Shown: piece after piece, positions 55,858-64,000 of the stretch
Layout of the letters: every line of letters starts with the position of its first letter
Numbering within the stretch: position 1 is the stretch's first letter
Assembly: GCA_020466095.1 (NCBI GenBank)
Contig: CM035808.1
Span: forward strand, 70,705,152 to 70,769,151
Reading direction: 5' to 3'
DNA length: 64,000 nt
DNA from: Chlorops oryzae
Lineage: Eukaryota > Arthropoda > Insecta > Diptera > Chloropidae
The notes under the pieces: model-generated
Database searches by the model: none
Seen by the model: only the letters and a program-made list of their open reading frames with translations
Told to the model about the DNA's origin: nothing
Program-made: the position numbers and the translations under genes

Positions 55858-55882
55858 TTACTGGGAGGAAACTTCGTTTTCC
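55841..55882 (-). promoter_or_regulatory. Hairpin and candidate frameshift signal at the 412-like gag-pol junction
   Basis: Perfect 10-bp arms CCTCCCAGTA (minus 55868-55859) and TACTGGGAGG (55850-55841) enclose an 8-base loop. The gag stop TAA (55860-55858) lies in the hairpin. Pol is in the -1 frame. Seven bases upstream of the stem is GGAAAAC (55882-55876), whose second half fits a -1 slip though the first half does not match the classic XXXYYYZ form. Confidence 0.6.
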
Positions 55883-56847
55883 TCCGTTGTGACTACTCTG
55901 GCTCGGTTTGAGGCGTTTGCGTTACTATTTGCGTTACCTCGACTGTTTGAGTAATTATTAGTACGTGCATAGCCTCGGCCACGATTAGAATAATTGCTGT
56001 AGTTTTTGTTACTATAAGAGTTATTAGGATAAAAATTTCGGGATTGGCCACGATATGAATTGTAACCGCTGTTACCTCTATTAAATGGTCTTTGTCCTCG
56101 GCCACGGTGTCAGTTATTGCTGCGTGATTGACGCGAATAGAGATGGTTCACTGAAGCGTTGCCATTGGACAATCCGGTACTGGAGTCTACAAATTTTGCG
56201 ACTACCTCATTCATGGAAGTGAAATTTCCGCTTTCCATGATGATTTGAACGCGTTCGTTTGAACCGTTTTTTACAAGTGCTTGTACAGCAGTGTCAGTAG
56301 AATATTTTTCTGCCATATTGTGGGACATGCCATCACCAATATATGCAGCTGTCAATGACTTTGTTAAATCCTCTATTTCTTTAATGTACGAGTTAGCAGA
56401 TTTAGAGTTTTGTCGTGCCGCCATTAGTTTTGCTTGCAAAACTTTAGGCGTTTCACCCTTAACGACTGACTTCAGTTTTTCGGATACTGCGTTCAAAGTG
56501 AGCTCGTTTGAAATTAGTGTTCGAGCGACACCCTTTAATTTCGTTTTCACCAAATTTACGGCTACTTCCTCATGATTGCCTTTTATGAGATTGACTAAAC
56601 TAATGGCATCTAGGAAGCTTTGAAGATTTTCCGAATTGCCATCGAAATCGGGCAAAATTTTTGCCGCATTATTCAAGAATTCTGCTACTGTGTTAGCCAT
56701 TATTTCGGGTTCTTCAAGCAATTCAGATACTTCGGTCTTATTGATTGAATCAAAAAACTCAGAAATGGAAAAAATTTCAGGGATAACTTCCTCCTCCCTG
56801 AAGTCTTGTAGTCCTTCAGAAAAAAGCACTTCAATATCAATGTTCAA
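55858..56847 (-). pseudogene. gag: 412-like gag
   Basis: The reading frame is open from 56890 or so, and the first ATG is at 56700 (MANTVAEFLNNAAKILPDF). Capsid-like sequence follows: SFLDAISLVNLIKGNHEE, LKGVARTLISNELTLNAV, IKEIEDLTKSLTAAYIG. There is no zinc knuckle. The C-terminus is Arg/Gly/Asn/Tyr-rich (RGRGQRPFNRGNSGYNSYRG), as in 412/mdg1 gag. A premature TGA at 56112-56110 precedes the RG region in the same frame. The natural stop is TAA at 55860-55858, within the hairpin. Sequence upstream of 56890 to about 57200 is leader with no gene. Confidence 0.85.
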
Positions 56848-57220
56848 AGGATCTACAAATGAATCGGTATTCAGTATTAAACTGATCGAAATTACTTGAC
56901 AGCAGGTGCCTTATGCGATCATGCTGTGCACACAATATTTTAAAATGTTTTAATTGAGTCAAAATTGTTGGAGCTTTTTTAATATTTACACATTTGAACG
57001 ATCTTTCAAAGATTAATTTTCTTTTAATAAATTCAGTATTAATTGGTTGCCATAATATGGGCATAACTTTTTAAAGAATTAAGAAAATAATTTGAAAACA
57101 ACATGAAACTTGAAAAAAATTTAATAAAATCTTGGTGCAGTTAAATTTGTTCTATGGAATGAGCTTTGGTTAGATATTTGCGTTTAAGCGCGGATTTGTG
57201 CGTGCCATATATGTAAAAAA

Positions 57221-57271
57221 CTAGCGACGCCATCTATGTGTCAGACCGGGGACTTATCAGCCAACATGTTA
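57221..57271. mobile_element. Mariner terminus (orphan)
   Basis: CTAGCGACGCCATCTATGTG followed by TCAGACCGGGGACTTATCAG and CCAACATGTTA. This is an inverted copy of the mariner end seen at 63641. The body of that element would lie to the left (57060-57220), where no transposase is visible. Confidence 0.75.
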
Positions 57272-57651
57272 CACCCGAGTTTTTGCGTCGATATGTGACA
57301 ATGGATGAAACATGGCTCTATCACTACACTCCTGAGTCCAATCGACAGTCGGCTGAGTGGACAGCGATCGGTGAACCGTCTATGAAGCGTGGAAAGACTC
57401 AAGAGTCCGCTGGCAAAGTAATGGCCTCTGTTTTTTGGGATGGGCATGGAATAATTTTTATCGATTATCTTGAGAAGGGAAAAATCGTCAACAGTGACTA
57501 TTATGTGTCGTTATTGGAGCGTTTGAATGTCGAAATCGCGGCAAAACGGCCCCATATGAAGAATAAAAAAGTGTTGTTCCACCAAGGCAACGCCGTGCCA
57601 CATGTCATTGAGAACGATGGCGAAAATTCATGAATTGGGCTTCGAACACCG
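57272..57651 (+). pseudogene. Mariner transposase fragment
   Basis: Plus-strand middle of a mariner transposase: FLRRYVTMDETWLYHYTPE (first Asp and its neighbours), SAGKVMASVFWD, GIIFIDYLEKGKIVNS, then VLFHQGNAVPH, where the usual second catalytic Asp of the HQDNA motif reads Gly. A frameshift follows and MAKIHELGFE is readable to 57651, where the sequence switches abruptly to Helitron. Neither terminus is in the right orientation next to it. Confidence 0.85.
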
Positions 57652-58250
57652 ATGCGTTTCGGAAACTCTCTGCAATTTATTATTTCGGCGATGCAAAACA
57701 ATGTCACGTGAATAGAATTCATCACCAACAATAACTATTGCGACATCATCAATTGTCGGTGCATTAAAACGTCCCGCATGCAATCCTGGCGGTTTCTTAT
57801 TAGCACTTATGACAATGGCATGATTGTCAGAAGGCATCCGATTCAAAGCAGTTTGAAATAAGTGCACCAGTTCATTTTCATCTCTCAACATTGATTGCAA
57901 TCGATCAACAATATGCCATCTCAAGTTTGATGAAACGTCGCACCGCAGATAAGTTTCTACAGATTTATTGCCAACAAAGTATATTTGCAAGAAGAAAAAC
58001 AATAAACATTGATCCAATTGAAACGACATCAAGTTCAGCATTATTCAAAGTGGCATCATACGAAAATGCTGCACGTTCCAAAATAATATTTCTGTTTCTC
58101 GAAGCTCCCAAGTGAGCCATATTATTTCTAACGGTTTCATTTATATCACGATGCTGTGCATCACTTTGCACTGCTCGAGCAGCCGCATATAATGTTACGT
58201 TGGGTGTACGGCGCCCCAATGCAGAACGACGATGTCCGCGGGGCATTTTT
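57652..58250 (-). pseudogene. Helitron Rep N-terminal (Helitron-like N) fragment
   Basis: Minus strand from about 58245: a MPRGHRRSALGRRT start, then AQHRDINETVRNNMAHL, a frame change, then LRWHIVDRLQSMLRDENELV, LNRMPSDNHAIVISANKKPP, FNAPTIDDVAIVIVGDEF and RDIVLHRRNNKLQRVSETHR. These are hallmarks of the region before the Rep domain of animal Helitrons. It is cut at 57652 in the RVSETHR motif. The Rep HUH motif and helicase are absent. Confidence 0.82.
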
Positions 58251-58984
58251 ACCACAAACAATTTAAATGAATATTCCCGAGGAATTTTATCTCGAGAAAA
58301 TTTTCTCCGCGGAAAATGGAAGTCTTCTAAGCCACCAACTAAGAATAGAAAGCGATGGCCTTTGCTTAAAAACATTTGAAGTTCTTACTTCATTCATATT
58401 ACCTTCCAAGTGTTCTTTGAATGGGAGAATTTTTTCCAAATCCGCACGAAAAAATTTCTCAAGAGTATGTAGACTCAGGCTTAATGGTTCACAGATTCTC
58501 GATGGAATATATTGAATACAAATTATATGTTCATAAAACAAAATAACAATTAAAATTATGAAAATCGATTTCCAAACATTAAAACGAACACTTTCTTTAA
58601 ATTTTCTCCGCGAAAAATGGAAGTCTACAAAGCCAATAACTAAGAAAAGAAACGATGACCTTTGCTTCATATTACCTTCCCAGTGTTCTTTGAATGGGAT
58701 AATTTTTTCCAAATCCACAGGAGTATTTAAAATCAGGCTGAATGGTTCACAAATTCTTGCTGAAATATATTTTGGAACATATATACAAATCTAATTTCGA
58801 CAAATGTAGTGAATAACGAAATCAATATCGAGTCTATATTATCGACAGTTTTCTTTTAACTCACAAAAATGCTGATATCTCACGACACACGCACCAATGT
58901 CGCACCCGCACCAATGTCGCATATAGCTTAAAACATTCAAGCAGACTTCACCTTTCAAACAAAAAAAACTGCATGCAAATCGGG
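58251..58984. repeat. Helitron-flank direct repeats and spacer
   Basis: A block at about 58296-58450 (TTTTCTCCGCGGAAAATGGA, AACTAAGAATAGAAAGC, CCAAGTGTTCTTTGAATGGG) recurs at about 58597-58725 with changes. The short word GCACCAATGTCGCA repeats near 58895 and 58908. No gene. Confidence 0.6.
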
Positions 58985-59188
58985 TCAGCCAGTGCCGAGA
59001 AAGTTCAACACAAACACATTTCGCAACATTATTTTATATATATAGATGAATTTAATTACTGTAATTATTGTCATTATCAAAAGCATTATTTCTATTTGGA
59101 ACAACTTGACGTTGCTATCTGATTTTAAGTCGATTTCGTTAATGACGTTGGCAGGTGATTTAGATATTTTAGATTCTGGGTTTCCCAT
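58985..59188 (-). CDS. Small MGN-start single-membrane-span ORF
   Basis: 67 codons from ATG 59188. The protein begins MGNPESKIS, with Gly at position 2 and Ser at position 6 as in N-myristoylation sites. A polar stretch, a hydrophobic segment (residues 31-50, FQIEIMLLIMTIITVIKFIY) and a short basic tail follow. It lies on the minus strand in the expected leader region of the 412-like element, between the 5' LTR and gag. I recall similar small MGN-type membrane ORFs in other insect retroelements but cannot verify that here. It may be a short accessory protein, or chance. Confidence 0.45.
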   Translation of the reverse strand: MGNPESKISKSPANVINEIDLKSDSNVKLFQIEIMLLIMTIITVIKFIYIYKIMLRNVFVLNFLGTG

Positions 59189-59588
59189 TTTCGTGTAACA
59201 GATTTATGTGAATTTTCCAACAATTGTATAACAAGAAAGTAAAATTTATTCGTTGTATTTTTTTTTCGATATTGTTAGCAATAAGTTTTGTATAAGTTGT
59301 AAAAGAAAAGTAATGTTTTGTTTCCTTTATTTGAAATTTAAATTTGGAATTTAATAATTAATTTTTGTAAAAAGAAAACCTTTGTTTGTTTTTTTTTTCT
59401 CAAAAGAATTTACTGATCTTAATATATTAAAAAAAATTTTGTCGGTCGGAATATGTTTACATGGTTCCTCTTTTTTTTTTTGTGAGAAACCATTGTTTTA
59501 ACGGGGAGAAAAAAAAATTATATTTCCAACTGACTTACATTCTTTATATTTGTGTGCTCTGCGTATTACGCAACGGTCACAAAAAAAA
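59189..59588. other. AT-rich stretch in the 412-like leader
   Basis: Homopolymer-rich and AT-rich, with no gene or repeat recognised. It contains long A and T runs near 59260, 59385 and 59470. Confidence 0.3.
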
Positions 59589-59951
59589 TTAATTGCTGGA
59601 ATGCTTGGTCAGCGTCCTTTCGTCTCGCTGCCTCCTTCTTTGGTCAAGTTGGTCCTCTATCATCAGTAGTTCCTTCCAAATCTTCTTTTGCTGTTGGTGA
59701 TCTAGATTCCTTTGCAGTTCCTTCTTCAGATATGCCCTTCGTTTTAAATTTTTGTTGGTTTTTCCGCCTCGTCGCTTTGGTGGTTTAGCGACCGGCACTT
59801 CCGTCAATTTATCCTCTTGTTTTTGTTGTTGCTCTCGTTTGAGCACTTCGCTCCTTTGCCTTTTTCTATACTCTTCCAAAGTAAGAGGCCTTGGTCCAGC
59901 CTCCAAATTCTTTAATGCCTCCTCGAGTGGTGTTTGCTGATTATTGCTCAT
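59589..59951 (-). CDS. Charged leader ORF of the 412-like element
   Basis: 120 codons from ATG 59951, 55 bases inside the PBS. The protein is highly charged and Gln/Lys/Arg-rich (EEYRKRQRSEVLKREQQQKQ, PKRRGGKTNKNLKRRAYLKK), probably helical or coiled, with no zinc knuckle. It sits where an upstream leader ORF would be if the 5' LTR at 60024 belongs with the gag at 56847. The function is unknown, and a gag N-terminal fragment of another element is the alternative. Confidence 0.55.
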   Translation of the reverse strand: MSNNQQTPLEEALKNLEAGPRPLTLEEYRKRQRSEVLKREQQQKQEDKLTEVPVAKPPKRRGGKTNKNLKRRAYLKKELQRNLDHQQQKKIWKELLMIEDQLDQRRRQRDERTLTKHSSN

Positions 59952-60005
59952 ATATATATTTCGATGAACTGAGTGTTGATTGAAATAATTTTTATTTTGT
60001 CGCGG

Positions 60006-60023
60006 CTCTAGCCACGATCGCCA
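60006..60023 (-). other. 412-like primer-binding site
   Basis: Minus-strand TGGCGATCGTGGCTAGAG starts immediately after the LTR end ...GCTACA. The TGGCGA start suits a tRNA-Arg primer, which 412 and mdg1 use. Confidence 0.65.
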
Positions 60024-60458
60024 TGTAGCACAATAAATGATTTATGCTAGCCAACGTCCTATTGTCCAATAAAATAGCTCGATCCGCAAAGATTAAAGAA
60101 GACGAAGTTTATCTTTTCAAGTCTTTATTCCAACTGAACTTTAAGTTGTTCAGCGACTCAAAATGAAAAGCCGAAAGGCTTACAAAAATGCTTATGCTTA
60201 CAAAAAGGCTTATCGGTATATTGGCTTATTCTAAACAAAGAAGGGAGGTTTGTCGCGATCAAATGAAGTGGATTTGAATTGCATATGCACGGCCGGCTTC
60301 GCCGTGCAAGACATTGTATGTCTGGAAAATAAACATGAGACGATCAACTTGACTACGCAGTACATTGAATGCGAATGAAGATGAGGAGTGTAACTGCACG
60401 TCAGCATTTATCGTGGGATTAAAATGCGAATGGAAATATGAATATTAAGCGTATTACA
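60024..60458 (-). repeat. 412-like 5' LTR
   Basis: Minus strand TGTAATACGC (60458) to GCTACA (60024), 435 bp. The first 388 bp match 30264-30651 with about three changes. No PPT lies on its outer side and a PBS lies on its inner side, so it is the 5' copy. Confidence 0.82.
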
Positions 60459-61281
60459 AAACAAATAAAATAGGGCGAAAACATATAATATAAATAAAAA
60501 AAAAAAAAAAAGAGGAACAGTTGTTCCAGAATTGTAAAAAAAAGGAGAGTTAGAAAAATAAGGGCTACCATTTAGTGAAGAACATTGTAAAGTGAGCAAA
60601 GGCAGTCCTCATTATAGGACTGGCTTTGAAAAAATCTAAGGACAATAAAAGAAGAATAAAACTGTTACGCGTTTTGTGTTTTAATGACCCCCAACCGGAG
60701 TCAACCACAGTGATAAGACATCCAAGGGAAAAACTCGTTGTAGAGAAGAACGTTACAGAACATAGCAAACGAATACACTTTTGCTGATTTAGCTGTAGTT
60801 TTTCAAGGGTAAAGGCATATCTTACACCGCTGGTGTTTTGTTTACATAAGCACTCAGCTTTCTTGTGGACATGGGTGGCATGTTTATACCAATAAATTTT
60901 TTATTGCTTTTGCCGTTTGTATTAAACCTTTGAACCCCTGAACCTCCCCCCCCCCCCCCCCCCCAATCATAAAATTCGAATATTGGTATTGATGGATTTT
61001 GTACTTTATATTTTCTTGGTAAAAATCTTAAACATGTTTGAGCATGTTTTAACATTTCCTAACATGTTCAAACATGTTGATCATATTCAAACGATCTGAG
61101 ACTTACTACGGAAGGCAGTTGTTTATATCATTCAGATCGTTTTGGGGGTCTGCACAGCTGCTTCTCAAAAGAAGTGATGAGTCATAATTGGGCATAAAAA
61201 ACGCAAACTTGGGTTTCAAAATTCAGAAAATTTTACATCATAACCAAATACGGTTCTATAACTTTAAAAACCAAAATATAA
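60459..61281. other. Spacer with C19 tract and ACATGT-rich inverted repeat
   Basis: A run of 19 C lies at 60946-60964. AACATGTTTGA at 61031-61041 is inverted as TCAAACATGTT at 61068-61078. A plus-strand frame of about 60 codons (60601-60785) has no recognisable domain. No gene supported. Confidence 0.4.
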
Positions 61282-63545
61282 ATGAGCTTTATCAAATGTG
61301 AAGAGTGAGATAAAATTTTAAAATATCAAAGAAACTTGAAATATCATGTTTCATTCAAACATGGCGAAGGAGGAAACATTAAATGCAATGACTGTGACAA
61401 CGAGTTCACAAAAAAATATGCATTGAAACGACACATTGCATTAAAGCACAGACCGAAAATTACCTTGAAGTTAAAAAATGTGCAGATTGCCAGGAGTGGA
61501 TAAAAATGTACAACTGGTTCAAGCATTTGCGGGAATCGAACCATAAAGTGAATGCATCAACGCTCATGCACGGGAATGTTAAAAAAGTGAGAGCATTGCT
61601 CAAGGATCGCATAGAATGTCTTCAAATTGAAAAAAAAAACGTGAGAGATTTTATGGAAATTAATTTTTTCACTAATGTGGACCATTATTAAACACAAGCT
61701 TTTCAACTCAATATCGAGCTGTTTAGCGAGTTTGTGGAATTTAAGGTCATTGACGGGAAAGAAACAACTGATATTAGCCAAAAGTCATTTCAAACAAGAA
61801 TGTCAACAGTTCAGAGTGAAACCGATATTGAAGAAATATACTCTTAAAACGTGCTTCAAATATGAAAACAGATGGAAGAGTTTCAGAAGGATAGCGGTTG
61901 GCCACTCTCAAAAATTTTGTGGCTATAACTAAACGGTAATTAATATAGACCGATCCGAAGCACATCATACATATCAACTCCCACAGATCTAGCCTCAAAA
62001 AAATCATGTCACAAAGATAGAAAACAATGACAATTACTGCTTCATATGGGCAATTATATCAGCTCTTTACAATTTTCCTGACAACTCATCAAGATGTTCC
62101 ACATATAATGTCAACATAGAGGAAAACTACATTGCTCTCAATCAAAAGAACATCATTTTCAGCTTTGAAGAGCTATGTTTTCCACTTCCAGTGAAGGATG
62201 AATCAATATTCGAAGTTAATAATCAACGTATCAGTTTAAATGTTTTGGGATATCGAGAGGAAAAACGACACATTATTGGTCCATTTTATAAGACCAATAA
62301 TTTGAATTCAATACACTGAAACCTCATCCTTTTGGAAAGAGCAGAAAATTTCCACTACGTATGGATAAAGAATATGTCAAGGCTAGTATTTGAATGCTCA
62401 ATATTATAAACTAATGTGGGAACTTACAAATTTTTCCCTCTCTTCCATTTTAAGATTACTCAAGAGTCAGAGCACAATGCACAAAGCTCAAATCGGCGAT
62501 GCATATTTCTAACTTTTGAGTAAAATTTTTTTTACAACAGTAGTACACTGGAGAAGCATTTAAAATATTGAAATCGCACGGTAACAGGGCTACTAACTAA
62601 AGGTGAAAACAATATTTCAAAACTTAAGAATTATAAAAAGCAATTTAATGTCCCATTTGTAGTATATGCAGACTTTAAATGCATGCTACTTGGAACTTAT
62701 GGTCAAGAATAAGAAAATAAGACATCAATTCAAATACATGAACCAATCGCATTTAGTTATTTTATCAAATGCAGCTTCGATGCAAGTCTAGACAAAATAA
62801 AAATTTACACTCAAAGGAATCAAGATGATGAAAATGCAAGCGAGATGTTTATTTAAAGCATATATGAAGATTGTTTTCCATTGTTAGAACACAATGCTTT
62901 CACATTTAAGAAAATGAATCCGCTTTGCGGAAGTCAATAGATTGCTTTTGATAGCTATCACTATAGTGCAACACATTGTGAGCTAACATTAGACAATTAA
63001 AAAGTAAGAGATCATTGTCATTTAACTGGGGAATTTGAAGGTGCAGCGCAATGCAAATGCAATTTAGAGTTTCAAATTAGTCGTTTCATCACCATATTGT
63101 TCCACAATTTTTCGGCATACGATTGCCAATTATTTGTTAGTTATTGAAGTAGTTGCATTCAACAAGAAAAACTATATTTCATTGTCAAAACACTTTACAT
63201 CTTAAAATAAACAGCATATGGAAATACGTTTTTGGATTGATTTGGGTTTCTACCTGCAGCTCTAGACACTTCAGCTGAGAATCTTGAGAAAGCGAGTTTT
63301 CATATATTAGGTAGAGAATTTCATTGTGATGAACAAAAAAATTTATTACGACGCAAAGCTATATTTCCATATGATTACATTAAGCCTACAAGGGAAAACC
63401 TTACCACCACGCGAGGGCTTTTTCAATAAACTTCAAAACAAAGCATGCACCACTGAAGATAATCAACATGCTGAAAATTTTTGGCAGGTTTTCCATTGTA
63501 AAACGCTTCTTGATTAAAGATTTATATATTCGAACTGAAGCAAGT
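61282..63545 (+). pseudogene. Maverick/Polinton-type DNA polymerase B relic with C2H2 zinc-finger N-terminus
   Basis: Starts MSFIKCEE at ATG 61282. Finger 1 has its second Cys replaced by TGA (61306-61308). Finger 2 (CNDCDNEFTKKYALKRH) is intact. Finger 3 (CADCQEWIKMYNWFKH) is in a shifted frame. From about 62030 come NYCFIWAIISALY, SFEELCFPLPVKDE, and, across a TGA, NLILLERAENFHYVWIKNMS. The exonuclease I motif at about 62660 reads VVYADFKCML, with Lys for the catalytic Glu. RDHCHLTGEFEGAAQCKCNL is at about 63010 and ILFHNFSAYDCQLF (exonuclease II) at about 63090. Then FPYDYI and QVFHCKTLLD, then DLYIRTEAS, and it breaks off before the polymerase palm. Several more stops and frameshifts. This is the protein-primed PolB of Maverick/Polinton elements; no function can remain. 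Confidence 0.82.
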
Positions 63546-63640
63546 TGAGATAGTGCTTCGGACTGTCAAAAATATGTATGGCGAAGTGCGTTCTTCGCAG
63601 CTTGCTACGCCTGTGAAGCGAGAATGAAAGCTGAAAGCTT

Positions 63641-64000
63641 TAACAGGTTGGCTGATAAGTCCCCGGTCTAACAAAGAAAAACACTTTTTTTTTGTCAAAA
63701 TTCGATTTTATTATTCAACATAGTTCCCTTCAAAAGCGAAACAACGATTATAACAACCTTCCAATTTTTTGATACCATTTTGGTAGTACTCCTTCGGTTT
63801 TGCCTCAAAATAGGCCTCAGTTTCGGCGATCACCTCTTCATTGCAGCCAAATTTTTTCCCTGCGAGCATCCTTTTGAGGTCTGAGAACAAGAAAAAGTCG
63901 CTGGGGGCCAGATCTGGAGAATACGGTGGGTGGGGAAGCAATTCGAAGCCTAATTCATGAATTTTTGCCATCGTTCTCAATGACTTGTGGCACGGTGCGT
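63641..64000 (-). mobile_element. Mariner element, 3' end; continues past the window
   Basis: Terminal repeat TAACAGGTTGGCTGATAAGT at 63641-63660, then CCCCGGTCT. The transposase C-terminal part (63711 to beyond 64000, minus) reads MAKIHELGFELLPHPPYSPD then LAPSDFFLFSDLKRML, carrying the third catalytic Asp, and ends EGNYVE. No lesion is visible in this stretch. The first two catalytic Asp lie outside the window. It abuts the Polinton relic. Confidence 0.88.

Larger units (their letters stand above)
30264..60458 (-). mobile_element. 412/mdg1-like Ty3/gypsy element, split by nested insertions
   Basis: The sequences 30264-30651 and 60071-60458 are the same 388 bp with about three differences and lie in the same (minus) orientation. 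The right copy is followed on its inner side by a PBS. The left copy is preceded on its inner side by a polypurine tract. Between them, all on the minus strand, lie 412-type gag, protease, RT, RNase H and integrase pieces in the right order. I infer one element torn open by gypsy2, the long-inverted-repeat element carrying gypsy3, and mariner/Helitron debris. The 3' LTR lacks its last ~47 bp, so no target duplication can be checked. Confidence 0.72.

Noticed and set aside
60601..60785. Plus-strand frame with LALKKSKDNKRRIKLL in the spacer before the Polinton relic
   Set aside because: Slight resemblance to N-terminal regions of some transposases, but too short and without any diagnostic motif.

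Overview
This 64 kb window is a eukaryotic transposon graveyard. I recognise no host protein gene, rRNA, tRNA or CRISPR array. The mix of families (Jockey-like LINE, BEL/Pao, 412/mdg1-like and other Ty3/gypsy elements, mini-me-like (GTCY)n repeat, mariner with D34D-type transposase, Helitron, Maverick/Polinton) and the AT-rich spacers point to a true fly (Diptera), perhaps a tephritid or drosophilid. That is inference from element content; no host marker gene is present. Coding calls come from reading protein motifs in translated frames. LTR boundaries, target-site duplications (TSDs) and lesions were read directly from the bases.

Layout. 1-4440: Jockey-like LINE on the minus strand. 5004-12846: complete BEL/Pao element (BEL1, plus strand, 304-bp LTRs that look identical, TSD ATAAC), its pol split by a 580-bp MITE (11013-11592, TSD TAA). 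13494-27736: decayed gypsy element (gypsy1, minus strand, TSD AGGC) with a dead BEL/Pao element (BEL2, plus strand) and a GC-rich CCHC-domain fragment lodged between its pol and its third ORF. 27839-28644: mini-me-like repeat. 29200-29372: short palindromic MITE. 29597-30263: BEL3 gag-protease scrap.

30264-60458 reads as one 412/mdg1-like retrotransposon on the minus strand, opened up by later insertions. Its 3' LTR and polypurine tract lie at 30264-30664 and its 5' LTR and primer-binding site at 60006-60458. Between them are its gag, protease, RT, RNase H and integrase pieces. Inserted into it are a long-inverted-repeat element (30880-42980) whose right tip carries an intact-looking gypsy element (gypsy3, 32869-42975, identical-looking LTRs, TSD CATC); a second gypsy element (gypsy2, 45840-54988, TSD AATT) between protease and RT; and a mariner/Helitron patchwork (57221-58800) upstream of gag. 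Beyond the shell are a broken Maverick/Polinton DNA polymerase B gene preceded by C2H2 zinc fingers (61282-63545) and a mariner that runs off the right edge.

The most unusual features are: a third ORF shared by gypsy1 and gypsy2, which in gypsy2 has its own TATA and initiator; minisatellites placed downstream of the transcription start in the LTRs of both; an array of about 70-bp dyad repeats in the BEL1 leader; a 10-bp perfect hairpin over the gag stop codon of the 412-like element; and the Polinton relic. LTR divergence by eye (0 in gypsy3 and BEL1, a handful of changes in gypsy2, about 3 per 388 bp in the 412-like shell, more in gypsy1) agrees with the nesting order.
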